Shown: positions 8,249 through 16,856, counted from the first letter of the stretch. The stretch: 64,000 bases of DNA from DATEMU01 sp964414585 (GCA_964414585.1 CAYPXR010000006.1:122117-186116); one strand, 5' to 3'. Made by a program: numbers and translations. The notes: generated from the sequence alone by a model not told the origin.

Positions 8249-8692
8249 CTACTCATCCACGAAAATCGCGTCCATGGCGGCGTTCAGGCGGCGGCGGAAA
8301 TAGCGCCGAACCGGCGAAAGCGAAAGGCGTCCGGTCCACGCCGAGATTTGCTGATCGAGCAGCGCCGGCGAAAACAACAGGACCACCGGTTGATCCATCT
8401 CGCTGGACCGCGCGACGAACCGGAGCAGGATTCGATCGAACAGTCCGAGGCCCATCGTATGGAGGGCCTGGGCATAAAGCCGGAATGGGGTAAAGCGGGC
8501 CGCCTTCCGGCTCTTTCGCTGGCTCCACCACGCAACGAACAATAGCGCCACGAAGAGCAGGCCAAAAACCCGGATGAACCATTGAAAGCCCGGCAGTTCC
8601 GTCGGCCGGGAATCGTTGTGCTGGAACCCCTCGGCAATCTCCCGGAGCTTGCTCGATTTTTGCACCTGCGCCAGTAGGAATAAGGGAGTCAT
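8249..8692 (-). CDS. Small membrane protein, unknown function
   Basis: The 147-residue product has a short N-terminal segment and one strong membrane helix (WFIRVFGLLFVALLFVAWW, about residues 37-55), followed by a basic cytoplasmic-like region. The ATG overlaps the stop codon of the HEAT-repeat gene (ATGA), so its translation is probably coupled to it. A second, weaker hydrophobic stretch (PVVLLFSPALL) lies near residue 105. No family recognised. The coupling suggests the two proteins act together, perhaps with this one as a membrane anchor. Confidence 0.7.
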   Translation of the reverse strand: MTPLFLLAQVQKSSKLREIAEGFQHNDSRPTELPGFQWFIRVFGLLFVALLFVAWWSQRKSRKAARFTPFRLYAQALHTMGLGLFDRILLRFVARSSEMDQPVVLLFSPALLDQQISAWTGRLSLSPVRRYFRRRLNAAMDAIFVDE

Positions 8693-10656
8693 GTCGCCAC
8701 CTGCTCGAGCGGAGCGGCCGCGATCGCCGACCGCCGCCGTTTCAACCGGCGGAGAACCTGCTGGGCGGTCCGGGCGACCCGGGGGTCCTTGTCGTGTTCG
8801 GCCAGATCCCGGACGCGCGCGGAGATGGCCGACAATCTCATCTGATCGACGATCCACAAGGCCGTACAGCGATGCTCGACGCGCGGATCGTGCATCATCG
8901 TCACCAGCGCGATCGCGGACTGGGGAATGTGCATCTTCAAGAGCGCCCGAATCGCCGCGGCGCGAACACCGGCGTCCTCGCTGTCCGTCTTCGGCAGAAG
9001 CGACCCCGGGCTTTTCAGGGCCCCCATCGAATCGAGGGCCTCAATCGCGGCCGCTTGTACCACGGGCGAATCGTCGCTGAGTCCCCGCTCCAAAATGCGC
9101 CGGCTGGTCGCCTCGCCCACTCCGGTCAGCGCGCTCATCGCGGCGGCGCGAATCTCGGGAATCGGATCGTTGGCCAGGCTGAAGAGGTCTTTGCGGAATC
9201 GATCAGAAAGGCGCAGGGCCGCGATAAAGCGAACCGCGCGGAGGCGCTCGGCCGGGTGGGAGTCCATCACCTTGTTTTGAACGTGAGGCGACCACCCTTC
9301 GATGAATTCCGGCGCGAATCGTCCCGCCAGTTGTGCCTGCGCCGGGTGCAATCCTTCGAATTTCCGCCAGAGGTCTTCGAAATCTTCGCTGATCCCCACG
9401 CGCTCCAGAAGCTGGGCCCACTCTGGCGGCCGGTCGTTTCGCGCGTGATGAACCTGACGATGCTCCAGGCGCCGCCGATGCGCGAGTTCAAATTCGGCCA
9501 TCCGTCGAACCGACAGCGACTCGTGCTCCAGGGCCCCTTGCAGCGCGAGCGTGCTGGCCGGCGTATGAATCCTGATCAGCGCCCAGATCGCCGCGCGATT
9601 GGCTTCGGGATTGTCGATCAACAGGAAATTCTGAAGTATCGCCACCTTCTGATCGGCGGGCAACCCGAAGGACGAGAGCCAGCCCGGCAGCATCACGGCC
9701 ACGTCCGGCGGCAGCGTGAAGGCGGGCTCGAAGCCATCGCCGAGCCACGCCAGCAGGCGCACGGAGATCAGGTGCCGGCGGTTTCCCGGATCGCGCGCCA
9801 GCCAGCCGCGGCGGATGAATTCGACGAAAAAATCAACATCGTGGTGGTTCGAGAGAAGGGTCGTCACCCGCCGGCGCAGCTCGGGATAACGGAGCGCCAC
9901 ATAGACAAACGAGGCGTACGGCGCGGACCCACCGGTTCGCGTCGTGGAACCCTCCGTGAAGACATCGCTGAGGATTTCGAGCATCGCGTGCGTCAACTTT
10001 CCGCGCTTGAGCGTGCTGTTCTTGAACAGCGCATCCTCCAGCTCGTCCGCGTGGATCATCGTCGCGTCGAGAATCTCCGGGCGGTGGTGGCTCTCGTAGC
10101 TCTCCAGCGTGTCCCGCAGCGCCGTCAGCAGATACTGGCGCTCCTCGCGGAGCATTTTGAGCGTCTCAACGACCGGCTTCATGACGGCGACGTCGTGGTC
10201 GGCGGTCTCCCGCAAGGCCGACGTCGTCTCGGCGTACGTCGCGCTGTATCGTTCCGACAGTTCCAACAGCGTGATCGCGGCCCCGGCGCGAACCTTCGCG
10301 GCGCCGTCGTGCATCGCCAGGGCCACCAGGTACGCCAGCCGGAGGTTTTCGCTCGCGCGGATGATCTGAAGCGTGTTCAACCGCGTCTGCACCTCCGGAC
10401 CCCGGATGCAGGTCCGCAGCGCGGAAAACAGGCGCGACGCCCGGCCGACGATCCGGCCGCGGGAGACCTCCCCCAGCTTGTCATACAGTTGCGGAAGCGC
10501 CTCGAGGCCGACGGTCTGGCCGCGATCAAAGAGCATGTCCACCAGGCGGCATTGCAGATCCGCGTCGACGAACAGGAGACCCGCGACGAGCGCTTCGTCG
10601 GCCACCGGATGTTCGATCCGGCCGAGCACCTCAAGGATTTTCGGTCGCTTCGCCAT
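8689..10656 (-). CDS. HEAT-repeat protein
   Basis: The 655-residue product is almost wholly alpha-helical and contains HEAT/PBS-lyase-type repeats, clearest near the C-terminus (IPEIRAAAMSALTGVGEATS, VVQAAAIEALDSMG, AGVRAAAIRALLKM, and VARTAQQVLRRLKRR). HEAT solenoids serve as protein-binding scaffolds; no catalytic motif is seen. There is no signal peptide, so it is probably cytoplasmic. The ATG at 10656 (MAKRPKILEV) is preferred to one 33 bp upstream. It overlaps the following small membrane protein gene by four bases. Confidence 0.8.
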   Translation of the reverse strand: MAKRPKILEVLGRIEHPVADEALVAGLLFVDADLQCRLVDMLFDRGQTVGLEALPQLYDKLGEVSRGRIVGRASRLFSALRTCIRGPEVQTRLNTLQIIRASENLRLAYLVALAMHDGAAKVRAGAAITLLELSERYSATYAETTSALRETADHDVAVMKPVVETLKMLREERQYLLTALRDTLESYESHHRPEILDATMIHADELEDALFKNSTLKRGKLTHAMLEILSDVFTEGSTTRTGGSAPYASFVYVALRYPELRRRVTTLLSNHHDVDFFVEFIRRGWLARDPGNRRHLISVRLLAWLGDGFEPAFTLPPDVAVMLPGWLSSFGLPADQKVAILQNFLLIDNPEANRAAIWALIRIHTPASTLALQGALEHESLSVRRMAEFELAHRRRLEHRQVHHARNDRPPEWAQLLERVGISEDFEDLWRKFEGLHPAQAQLAGRFAPEFIEGWSPHVQNKVMDSHPAERLRAVRFIAALRLSDRFRKDLFSLANDPIPEIRAAAMSALTGVGEATSRRILERGLSDDSPVVQAAAIEALDSMGALKSPGSLLPKTDSEDAGVRAAAIRALLKMHIPQSAIALVTMMHDPRVEHRCTALWIVDQMRLSAISARVRDLAEHDKDPRVARTAQQVLRRLKRRRSAIAAAPLEQVAT

Positions 10657-10787
10657 GGCCGCCTCGCGAGAGAACCCCACGGCCCCCATCGGCGCGACGA
10701 CCCGCGAAAGTTAGCTATCGTGCAGGGCCGCACGGGCATTCGTTCGACCCGCGGTCACGGCCCGGCTCACCGGGAAAACCCGTGGGG

Positions 10788-11594
10788 TTATCGGCTCCGG
10801 CGAAGTGTGAACAGGTCGTATTGAAGCCCGCCCCAGCGGAGCAGCTTTTCGAGAAAGGCGAGATAAAAGACCCGGGCGCGATAGCCGTGTGCGGCGGAAA
10901 GGCCGCGGTCCATGATCTCGGCGATGCCGTCGGCGAGGGAAAAGGCGACGTTGCGCGACGCCTCTTCGTGGTAAACGCACTCGAACGAATGGTCATCGAA
11001 AGCGCGACGATAATCCCGAGTCGACCAGAGCCGGACGTTGGAATTGAATTGCGAGGGGAGAAAGTTCAGCAGCCTCGCGGGTCCGAAAAGCAGCTTGTAG
11101 CGCGTGGTGATGTCGCCGAGGCAGAGAACGCCGCCGGGCTTGAGCACGCGACGGCACTCGCCGATGAACCGCTGCTTGTCGGGATAGTGCAGCGCGGATT
11201 CAAGATTGAACACCACATCGACCGACGCATCCGCCACGGGCAGTCCATGCGCGTCGCCCTGAACGAAGTCCGGGCGGTTCGCGTTTCCATTGGATCGCGC
11301 GTTGGCGGCGGAGACGCTCGACCAGAGATACTCGATGCCGATCAGCCGTCGCGGCCGAAACCGTTCGGCGATCCACGAGGCCGGCCCGCCGATGCCGCTT
11401 CCGACGTCGAGCACCGTCGAATTGGAATCGATGGACGCTTTCCCCAGCAATCGCCAGACGAGGGCTTGCTGGTGTTCGTTGAAGGTCCCACACCCGCGCG
11501 CGGCGGCATAACCGCAGTTGTAGCCCGTGAGCCCGTGGGCCTGGGTCAAGTTCCAGTTCGGCTGGTAGTGGGCTTCGAGGGTTCGCTGGGACAT
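10788..11594 (-). CDS. SAM-dependent class I methyltransferase
   Basis: The 268-residue product shows a Rossmann methyltransferase: motif I VLDVGSGIGGPASWIAE, an acidic residue at the end of strand 2 (LIGIEYLW), GDAHGLPVADASVDVVFNLE for motif II, and VLKPGGVLCLGD for motif III. The N-terminal segment (LTQAHGLTGYNCGYAA) resembles small-molecule/sterol-type or gamma-tocopherol-type methyltransferases; the substrate cannot be read from the sequence. An in-frame upstream extension to 11747 consists of low-complexity repeat text and is left out. It is probably transcribed with the HEAT gene 130 bp downstream. Confidence 0.85.
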   Translation of the reverse strand: MSQRTLEAHYQPNWNLTQAHGLTGYNCGYAAARGCGTFNEHQQALVWRLLGKASIDSNSTVLDVGSGIGGPASWIAERFRPRRLIGIEYLWSSVSAANARSNGNANRPDFVQGDAHGLPVADASVDVVFNLESALHYPDKQRFIGECRRVLKPGGVLCLGDITTRYKLLFGPARLLNFLPSQFNSNVRLWSTRDYRRAFDDHSFECVYHEEASRNVAFSLADGIAEIMDRGLSAAHGYRARVFYLAFLEKLLRWGGLQYDLFTLRRSR

Positions 11595-12127
11595 CGACGG
11601 GAAATGATAGCCGGAAGGGGCTGGCGATGCCTGTTTGTGGGCTGAAGGAGGCTGAATTTGAAAGGCTTGAGGCTTGAGACCTGAGGCTTGTGTGAACGCA
11701 GGGGGCCGCCGTGAGTTGGGGCCGAACAGGATTGAAACCCTGAACAAGACTGAACAAGCCGGAAACGAGAGCGGCGGAACCGCTGACCCGGGGGGAGGGG
11801 GGGGCGAAACTGAGTGAAACCAGGTGAAAAAAGAAGCGAGCCAAGAGGCACGGAGGGGATGGCGGCGCGAAACTGTGTTTCGATTTTTTCATTTGTGTTC
11901 ATGGGCGAGGAAACTCCGTGAGCAGTGACCAGTGGCCAGTGCTCGAAGCCGGCGGCGATCGGCCGCGAATCGCTCTAACCAGTAGTCTTGCTCAGCGCTC
12001 CCTACTAAATCGGGAAAGAAGACCAGGAAAAGAGGCGGGCAGGCGGGGCACGGTGCGAAACAGGGGGAACGAAGAGGCGATAGCTCGTTATTCCCAGTTC
12101 GTGATCGCGCTGGAATCCCTGTCTCGA
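11595..12127. other. Low-complexity, gene-poor stretch
   Basis: No convincing gene is seen. It carries a CTTGAGACCTGAGGCTTG element (11673-11690), short GAACAAG/GAAAC-rich runs (11730-11860) and an AGTGACCAGTGGCCAGTG-type near-palindrome (11920-11944). It marks the left edge of the island that holds the XRE and nuclease-helicase genes. Confidence 0.5.
11673..11690. repeat. Dispersed 18-bp element, copy 1
   Basis: CTTGAGACCTGAGGCTTG is identical to 29182-29199, which lies in frame inside the cstA gene. Here it is preceded by another GGCTTGAG unit, so it is part of a short CTTGAG-rich tract. Confidence 0.65.
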
Positions 12128-12146
12128 ATAGTCGATTTTGGACTAT
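12128..12146. promoter_or_regulatory. Candidate operator of the solo XRE regulator
   Basis: ATAGTC (12128-12133) and GACTAT (12141-12146) form a 6-bp perfect dyad with a 7-nt centre, 44 bp before the start of the XRE gene. The centre contains CGATTTTGG (12133-12141), which also occurs in the operator of the second XRE gene at 14.9 kb. Confidence 0.4.
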
Positions 12147-12189
12147 CCGTACGCCGGGTCTACCTTCGCCCGCGAGGTCCGCGCACCGC

Positions 12190-12444
12190 ATGGAGAAGTC
12201 TGTTTTCTCGAGGGACTACCGCGTCTTCCTTCGACACCTTCGCCAGGCGCGGGAGCGCGCCGGCCTCACACAGGAGCAGCTCGCCCGGCGGCTGGGGCAG
12301 ACTCAGTCCTTCGTGAGCAAGTGCGAACGGGGTGAACGGAGACTCGATATCGTGGAGGTCCGGCGCATCTGCGCGGCCCTGAAGATTGACTTCCCGCGAT
12401 TCATCGCCAGCGTTCACCGCGCACTCACCCGCAACGAATCCTAG
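12190..12444 (+). CDS. XRE-family helix-turn-helix regulator (solo)
   Basis: The 84-residue product is a lone XRE domain: FLRHLRQARERAGLTQEQLA, then SFVSKCERGERRLDIVEV as recognition-helix region. Proteins of this family bind operator dyads as dimers and often repress themselves. It is clearly related to the XRE protein encoded at 14580-14855 (shared M-x-K-S, LRQ, AGLTQ, GERRxDxVE). It converges with the nuclease-helicase gene, 54 bp away, and has its own dyad upstream. It may regulate the nuclease-helicase unit in trans. Confidence 0.85.
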   Translation: MEKSVFSRDYRVFLRHLRQARERAGLTQEQLARRLGQTQSFVSKCERGERRLDIVEVRRICAALKIDFPRFIASVHRALTRNES

Positions 12445-12498
12445 CCTTACACACCAGGCAGAAAAGCAACTATAGGTGTCCGCGGGACGCGGAATTGT

Positions 12499-14583
12499 TC
12501 AAACTGGCTCCGCGCCACACCGTTCCAAGAATTCGGCAGTACGATCCAATGGCTCTCTTGGCCTTGTTGGATCGGCCGAGTCTCCACGAGGAACCCAAAT
12601 AATCATTCCGGATCGCGCGCGTGTGAGAAGTACGCGATACTTGTTCGTCCAATATTGCCTCTGAGCACCATCTCGGATGGTTAGCCACTTCTTGCCCCGG
12701 AGGCGCGCTGAATGCCACCCCGAACCATCTGCTCGGATTGTAAAATCATCTCCCCAACACAATCCAACATAATCAAGTTCTAGCCCTTGGCACTCAAACT
12801 CGGTCATCGCTACTTCAAGCGAGTGGGAGGACCTAAAGTCGTCGCGACCATCAAGAAACCACCGCTCGATTGGGTATCCACGATGGAATTCCGCATCAAG
12901 CTCTAATCCATACGCCCGGCTTCTTAATGCACCCGAGCTTGCAAGCAGGCCCGCTCTCAACTCGCCGCTTGATTGTGCATTCAGCCAGAAACGCGCATCT
13001 CCTAAATCACGCGTCACCGCAATCCGAAAGCCAAACATTGCTTCCTTAGATTGTCGCGCCTTTTCAGAATCCGCGCGCAAAACGGCGTTGACCCATTGGG
13101 CAAGTTGCTGAGCGCGGGGCGAGCGGACGCTTACTGAAAGATGCATGGCCTTATTTTCGCAAACACAGACATTGGCTGGTACGCCTTGTTCAAATAAGCG
13201 ATGCCCGGCAACGCTTTCCCCTCCGAATAGGACTTCTGGAGAAACAACAACATCCCAGCGTTCACTCGAACTAGCCAGCGCTCGACCCCATTCCTCGAGT
13301 CCTGCCTCGCCGTCGTGTATTTCTTGCCCCCCTCCAATCATGGCAACCACGACCGCCCAATTCATGGGGCGCGACATTATTTCCAATACCAACTCGGGCT
13401 CCGAAACCGACAAGTTTTTATGGCGTTTTGCGAGTTTCCCCGCGTGCCATGCACGTTGCGCCTCATCAAAACAAATAACGTGGTCAGGAGGAATCGCGCT
13501 GGGCTTATCCACACCATATTCGCTGAGGAACTGGTGAACAATTTGGACGAGTAGCTCCGATTCTCGCTGCGCCTGTTTCTTCGCTGCGCCTCCGAGCACT
13601 CGGTCACGTACAAGTGTATCGCGAATGACCCGCACAAGCGGCCCGTTCCCGGACATGAACGACGCCGCGCCTGCCCCTAACGCAAGTGAACGCTGGTCCT
13701 GAATCGCGGTCAATCCCGCCAAGGTCTTGCCCGAACCTGGCACCCCTGTAACAAAGCAAATGATCCGACGATTCTCGTCACGCGCTCGCGCAATCGCGAT
13801 TGCAATCGCATCGGTCGTTTTCGTGAGATTATCCGCATAGGAATGGGAGAGCTCTCGCACGTTGTGTCCGGCGAACACGCGCCGTGCGGATTCAACAATC
13901 GTCGGTGTCGGCCGATACCCCGACCGTTCCCATGCCAAGACGTCGATCGGCTCGCGCGAATCAGCCATGTGTTGCTCGACGATGGCAGCGATCGCGGTGG
14001 CTAGGCCATCCGCGCTTGCCCTATACACATTGGTACTTCGATCAACCTCGAGTTGTCCTCTTAGAGCCGGAGCCTCTGTCGCTACTAGAATTGCCTCTAT
14101 TGGCAATCCCTGGCTAGACTCGTGAAAGTCTCGAAGGTCTAGAACGTAGTCTTCGGTCTGCCACAAGTCCCTGCTACTGAATGTGTTCGCCCCGATCTTA
14201 AACTCCAAGACAACAACTACCTTCGATGCGATAAGAACTACATCAATCCGCTTACCCCTCCGGGGGATCGGATACTCAAAGAGAAGCGTCCATTCCGGCG
14301 CGCCGATTGCGAATGTAGCCAAACTGCGCGCAGCGGTTGTGAGAATTCGCAATTCCTCGCGCCACGCGAGCGTCTGATCGGCTAATTGCGATTCAAAGCC
14401 CGCCCATGCAGCTGCCGTCGTTAGGCGACCAATAATTGAGTCGACATCCTGGTTTCCCAATTCTCCCAGTGGTATCGCGGCCCAAGCTACTCCAAAGCAC
14501 GTGTCCGGCTGACTTGCTGAGTTTCGTGGCGGCCGTTCCGTAGGCCCTGTTGAACACGCGGCTTTGGAGGGGGTCGAGTTCAT
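12499..14583 (-). CDS. PD-(D/E)XK-like nuclease fused to SF1/DUF2075 helicase-type ATPase
   Basis: The 694-residue product has an N-terminal region with a PD-(D/E)XK-like pattern: E103 in LFEYPIP, D114 in KRIDVVL, and E127-x-K129 in VVLEFKIG. This is followed by a DUF2075/SF1 ATPase: Walker A GVPGSGKT (280-287), Walker B VICFDEAQRAW (Asp373, Glu374), and a late NKYRVLLTRARSGMIIWVP motif VI. Its ATG overlaps the stop of the upstream XRE gene (ATGA) with a GGAGGGGGG site in front. The layout matches regulated restriction-like or anti-phage nuclease-helicases; I recall staphylococcal Nhi as a related architecture but could not check. Base use is A+T-richer than the flanks. The catalytic assignment is inference. 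Confidence 0.75.
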   Translation of the reverse strand: MNSTPSKAACSTGPTERPPRNSASQPDTCFGVAWAAIPLGELGNQDVDSIIGRLTTAAAWAGFESQLADQTLAWREELRILTTAARSLATFAIGAPEWTLLFEYPIPRRGKRIDVVLIASKVVVVLEFKIGANTFSSRDLWQTEDYVLDLRDFHESSQGLPIEAILVATEAPALRGQLEVDRSTNVYRASADGLATAIAAIVEQHMADSREPIDVLAWERSGYRPTPTIVESARRVFAGHNVRELSHSYADNLTKTTDAIAIAIARARDENRRIICFVTGVPGSGKTLAGLTAIQDQRSLALGAGAASFMSGNGPLVRVIRDTLVRDRVLGGAAKKQAQRESELLVQIVHQFLSEYGVDKPSAIPPDHVICFDEAQRAWHAGKLAKRHKNLSVSEPELVLEIMSRPMNWAVVVAMIGGGQEIHDGEAGLEEWGRALASSSERWDVVVSPEVLFGGESVAGHRLFEQGVPANVCVCENKAMHLSVSVRSPRAQQLAQWVNAVLRADSEKARQSKEAMFGFRIAVTRDLGDARFWLNAQSSGELRAGLLASSGALRSRAYGLELDAEFHRGYPIERWFLDGRDDFRSSHSLEVAMTEFECQGLELDYVGLCWGDDFTIRADGSGWHSARLRGKKWLTIRDGAQRQYWTNKYRVLLTRARSGMIIWVPRGDSADPTRPREPLDRTAEFLERCGAEPV

Positions 14584-14855
14584 TTCCCCCCTCCCCGCCG
14601 ACTCGACGCACGATTATGGGAACTCGAAAGAACCTCTGTCGCTTTTTTTGCGGGTGATGCGCCGCACTCCCGACAAAACCACGCGAACTCAACGAGATCG
14701 ATTCGCCGCTCGCCGGATTCGACCTTTGCGACCCAACTATGAGGAACCCGAAGCCGCAAAGCGAGAGCCCGCTGCGTAAGCCCTGCAGCCTGGCGAAGTT
14801 GCCGCAACGCATGTCGAAGTTCGCGATATTCGTTTGTGTAGATCGATTTTCGCAT
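14580..14855 (-). CDS. XRE-family regulator coupled to the nuclease-helicase gene
   Basis: The 91-residue product has an XRE domain (LRQLRQAAGLTQRALALRLR, then HSWVAKVESGERRIDLVEFA) and a short basic tail ending in RRGGGK. It overlaps the nuclease-helicase gene by four bases, so the two are translationally coupled. A near-perfect dyad starts 5 bp upstream of its ATG, as expected for autorepression of the operon. It shares ancestry with the solo XRE protein encoded at 12190. Confidence 0.85.
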   Translation of the reverse strand: MRKSIYTNEYRELRHALRQLRQAAGLTQRALALRLRVPHSWVAKVESGERRIDLVEFAWFCRECGASPAKKATEVLSSSHNRASSRRGGGK

Positions 14856-14859
14856 TGCT

Positions 14860-14897
14860 CCGATTATGGGAGCCTGTTAGTATGCTCCCAAAATCGG
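14860..14897. promoter_or_regulatory. Operator dyad between divergent XRE operon and small genes
   Basis: CCGATTATGGGAGC (14860-14873) and GCTCCCAAAATCGG (14884-14897) are inverted copies with 13 of 14 positions paired, spaced by 10 nt. The dyad lies 5 bp before the XRE start and 54 bp before the divergent small gene, so one bound dimer could control both directions. The half-site CGATTATGGGA recurs at 14611-14621 inside the 3' end of the same XRE gene. Confidence 0.65.
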
Positions 14898-14950
14898 CAC
14901 AGCGAGACGAAATCGCTCAGCCACGGCAGCGATCATATGAAGGGTCATCC

Positions 14951-15199
14951 GTGAATACTGCTTCACCACCTGATCATCTGGCAAACCTCATCGAGGAATA
15001 CCGGGTACTCGTCGGCGAACTTGAGAATGCGGACAACGTTCTCGCGCTACAGCGAAAACTGGTCAAAGATGCGGAATGGACCGATCGCGGTGCGGAAGCT
15101 GTTGTTTTTCTTGCAAGGTACTATGGCAGCTTCCTGCTATCTAATGCGCTTGCGCTCGCCGAGGTTCTGGACGTTGAAGATGGCGAATGCGGCCTCTGA
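14951..15199 (+). CDS. Small hypothetical protein of the island
   Basis: The 82-residue product starts at GTG with GAAGGG six bases upstream. It is acidic and mostly helical (LANLIEEYRVLVGELENADN...), without Cys pairs or a membrane segment. No family is recognised. It is transcribed divergently from the XRE/nuclease-helicase pair across the operator dyad and runs into a second small gene 51 bp on. An upstream ATG at 14882 is in frame but lies inside the operator. Confidence 0.5.
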   Translation: MNTASPPDHLANLIEEYRVLVGELENADNVLALQRKLVKDAEWTDRGAEAVVFLARYYGSFLLSNALALAEVLDVEDGECGL

Positions 15200-15250
15200 A
15201 AATCTCGCTGTGCGATGTAATCATGATGGGGTATTCAAAGGAAACAGGGC

Positions 15251-15454
15251 ATGAACAAGCGACTACAAGCCGAGATTCGCAGGATCGCCAATCAATGCAT
15301 CTTCGACATGGGCGATATCTTCTGGGATCGCGATGCCTATGCCGATGCCGCCGGATATGCCGATCCCTTTGAGACGGCGAGAGCGTGCATCGTTCAAACG
15401 CTTGAGGACTTTGCAACGCGTCATGACATCGGGCGTCATGCGCCACGCCGATGA
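15251..15454 (+). CDS. Small hypothetical protein of the island
   Basis: The 67-residue product (MNKRLQAEIRRIANQCIFDM...) is helical and Asp/Ala-rich in the middle (DRDAYADAAGYADPFETARA). A purine-rich stretch (AGGAAACAGG) precedes the ATG. No family is recognised. It is the second gene of the plus-strand unit and may belong to the same system as the divergent nuclease-helicase, but only position supports that. Confidence 0.5.
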   Translation: MNKRLQAEIRRIANQCIFDMGDIFWDRDAYADAAGYADPFETARACIVQTLEDFATRHDIGRHAPRR

Positions 15455-15476
15455 TCGCATCGCCGCGCCGGATTTG

Positions 15477-15500
15477 GGTTCGAGATAGGATTCTCGAACC
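15477..15500. terminator. Hairpin after the small island genes
   Basis: GGTTCGAGA (15477-15485) and TCTCGAACC (15492-15500) form a perfect 9-bp stem with a 6-nt loop, 23 bp after the last small gene. No U-tract follows, so it is a weak terminator candidate. The remaining 190 bp up to the methyltransferase gene show no gene. Confidence 0.35.
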
Positions 15501-15695
15501 AGCGGCTCAACGAAGGGAACCCGCGGCAGGCTTGCCGGGGGCTCTAGATTTCGGGGCCGAGGACGGTTCGGCTCGCCTTCTCATGGTCCGGGGTTCACCA
15601 CGGCGAATCATCGACTCGCGCCTCCGGCTCGGTGTGAATCATCCGCCTCTGTTCTGTGCGTCGAAGTTTACGCGCCGAGGCGGGCGTGAGATTCC

Positions 15696-16445
15696 TCAGG
15701 CCACGCCGACGGTCAGAAAGATCGGCGCCCAGATGCCCGTCTTGCGCTGGCGGATGTCGATGAAGCCGGCATCTTCGAAATATTTGCGCATCAGGCTCCA
15801 CGGGGCGTGGAAGACTCTGGCCTGCGGCGTGCTTTCGGCACGGGTAATGAAGACATCAAAAAGCACCCAGCCGATGACGTTGTCGCGGAAGCCGTCGATG
15901 AGCATCAGGCGACCGCCGGGGCGCAAAATCCGCTTCATCTCCCGCACTGCCGCCGCCTGGTGCGGATAATGATGAAAGGAGTGGCTGCACGTCAGTACGT
16001 CGAACGATTCGTCCGCGAACGGCAGGTGCTCCGCATCGCCGTTGACGAAGAGGGGGATCGTGAGGTCGGAGGATTCAGCAGCCGGGGGCGGCTGATCTCC
16101 ATTTTGGAGCGCGGCCGCCTTCTTTGTCGCGACGCCGCACATGGCCGCGGAATAGTCGAGGCCGACGAGCCGCCGGGCGGGCAGACCGCTGCCGGCGACC
16201 ATGGCCAGCCAGGAGCCGGTGCCGCTGCCGATGTCGAGCAGGTCGAAATCGCGCTCGTCTGTCCGTCGCCAGCGGTACAGCTCTTCCATGAACATCCGAT
16301 AAGCGGGCTGGAAGAGCAGGTGCTGGACGATGGAGGTGTCGTAGCTGTGGGCCCAGGCGTCGAACTCGTGGCGGGCGCGATGCTTGACGGCGTGGGTAAC
16401 GGCGGGCGGGTTGTGCGAGTGCGGTGTGGTGCCGGATGGGGTCAT
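15696..16445 (-). CDS. SAM-dependent class I methyltransferase
   Basis: The 249-residue product contains LLDIGSGTGSWLAMVA (motif I), LVGLDYSAAM (acidic residue binding the ribose), NGDAEHLPFADESFDVLTCS (motif II, split here by its own length) and ILRPGGRLMLIDGF (motif III). This is the UbiE/MenG-like arrangement, with a small molecule as the most likely substrate. The N-terminal RARHEFDAWAHSYD also fits that family. A start at 16499 is possible, but the ATG at 16445 gives a family-like N-terminus. It stands alone between gene-poor stretches. Confidence 0.85.
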   Translation of the reverse strand: MTPSGTTPHSHNPPAVTHAVKHRARHEFDAWAHSYDTSIVQHLLFQPAYRMFMEELYRWRRTDERDFDLLDIGSGTGSWLAMVAGSGLPARRLVGLDYSAAMCGVATKKAAALQNGDQPPPAAESSDLTIPLFVNGDAEHLPFADESFDVLTCSHSFHHYPHQAAAVREMKRILRPGGRLMLIDGFRDNVIGWVLFDVFITRAESTPQARVFHAPWSLMRKYFEDAGFIDIRQRKTGIWAPIFLTVGVA

Positions 16446-16856
16446 GGGTGGTTGCAGCACTATAGAAAGGGGATGACGACCGGACAAGAACCGAGCCATC
16501 CGAGCCGCGTCGAAGAGGAGTTCAGTCGCCTGGGCGACCCGTGGCGGAACCGCGAGGCAGCGCCGAGTGGGATGCCGTTGTCGAACAGGTCATCGACCGC
16601 GCGGGGTAAATCGCAAATGCTTTTTGTCCGCTACTAAAGTCGACGATGGCGCCGAGTCGATACGAGAGTGCGGTCGAACAAGCGACCGGGACCCACATTC
16701 CTGTCCGGAAAATCGCCCAGACCATCGCGCTTGGCGGCGGAGCCGACCTCGCGTTCACAAGCCGCGGGTTTTTCCCGTGGCGCTGCGTGATCGCGCGGAG
16801 ATCCGTCGAAAAAGCGCCCAGCACCGGGAGCCGGACGCCATGTCCGGACGACGCTC
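16446..16856. other. Gene-poor stretch, possibly with remnants
   Basis: Open frames on both strands overlap and none has a convincing start. A short plus-strand frame from 16473 begins protein-like (MTTGQEPSHPSRVEEEFSRL) and a neighbouring frame ends in EWDAVVEQVIDRAG, as if one small gene had been frameshifted; this is weak. A CCGCGGG/CCCGTGG hairpin lies near 16760-16780. Confidence 0.35.

Noticed and set aside
8794..10824. Very long open frame on the plus strand opposite the HEAT-repeat gene
   Set aside because: Arg/Gly/Gln-rich text without a family, mirror of a G+C-rich gene; the minus-strand reading has clear HEAT repeats.
15477..15500. T-arm-like hairpin GGTTCGAGA...TCTCGAACC as tRNA or attachment site
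   Set aside because: No acceptor stem, anticodon arm or flanking repeat could be found.
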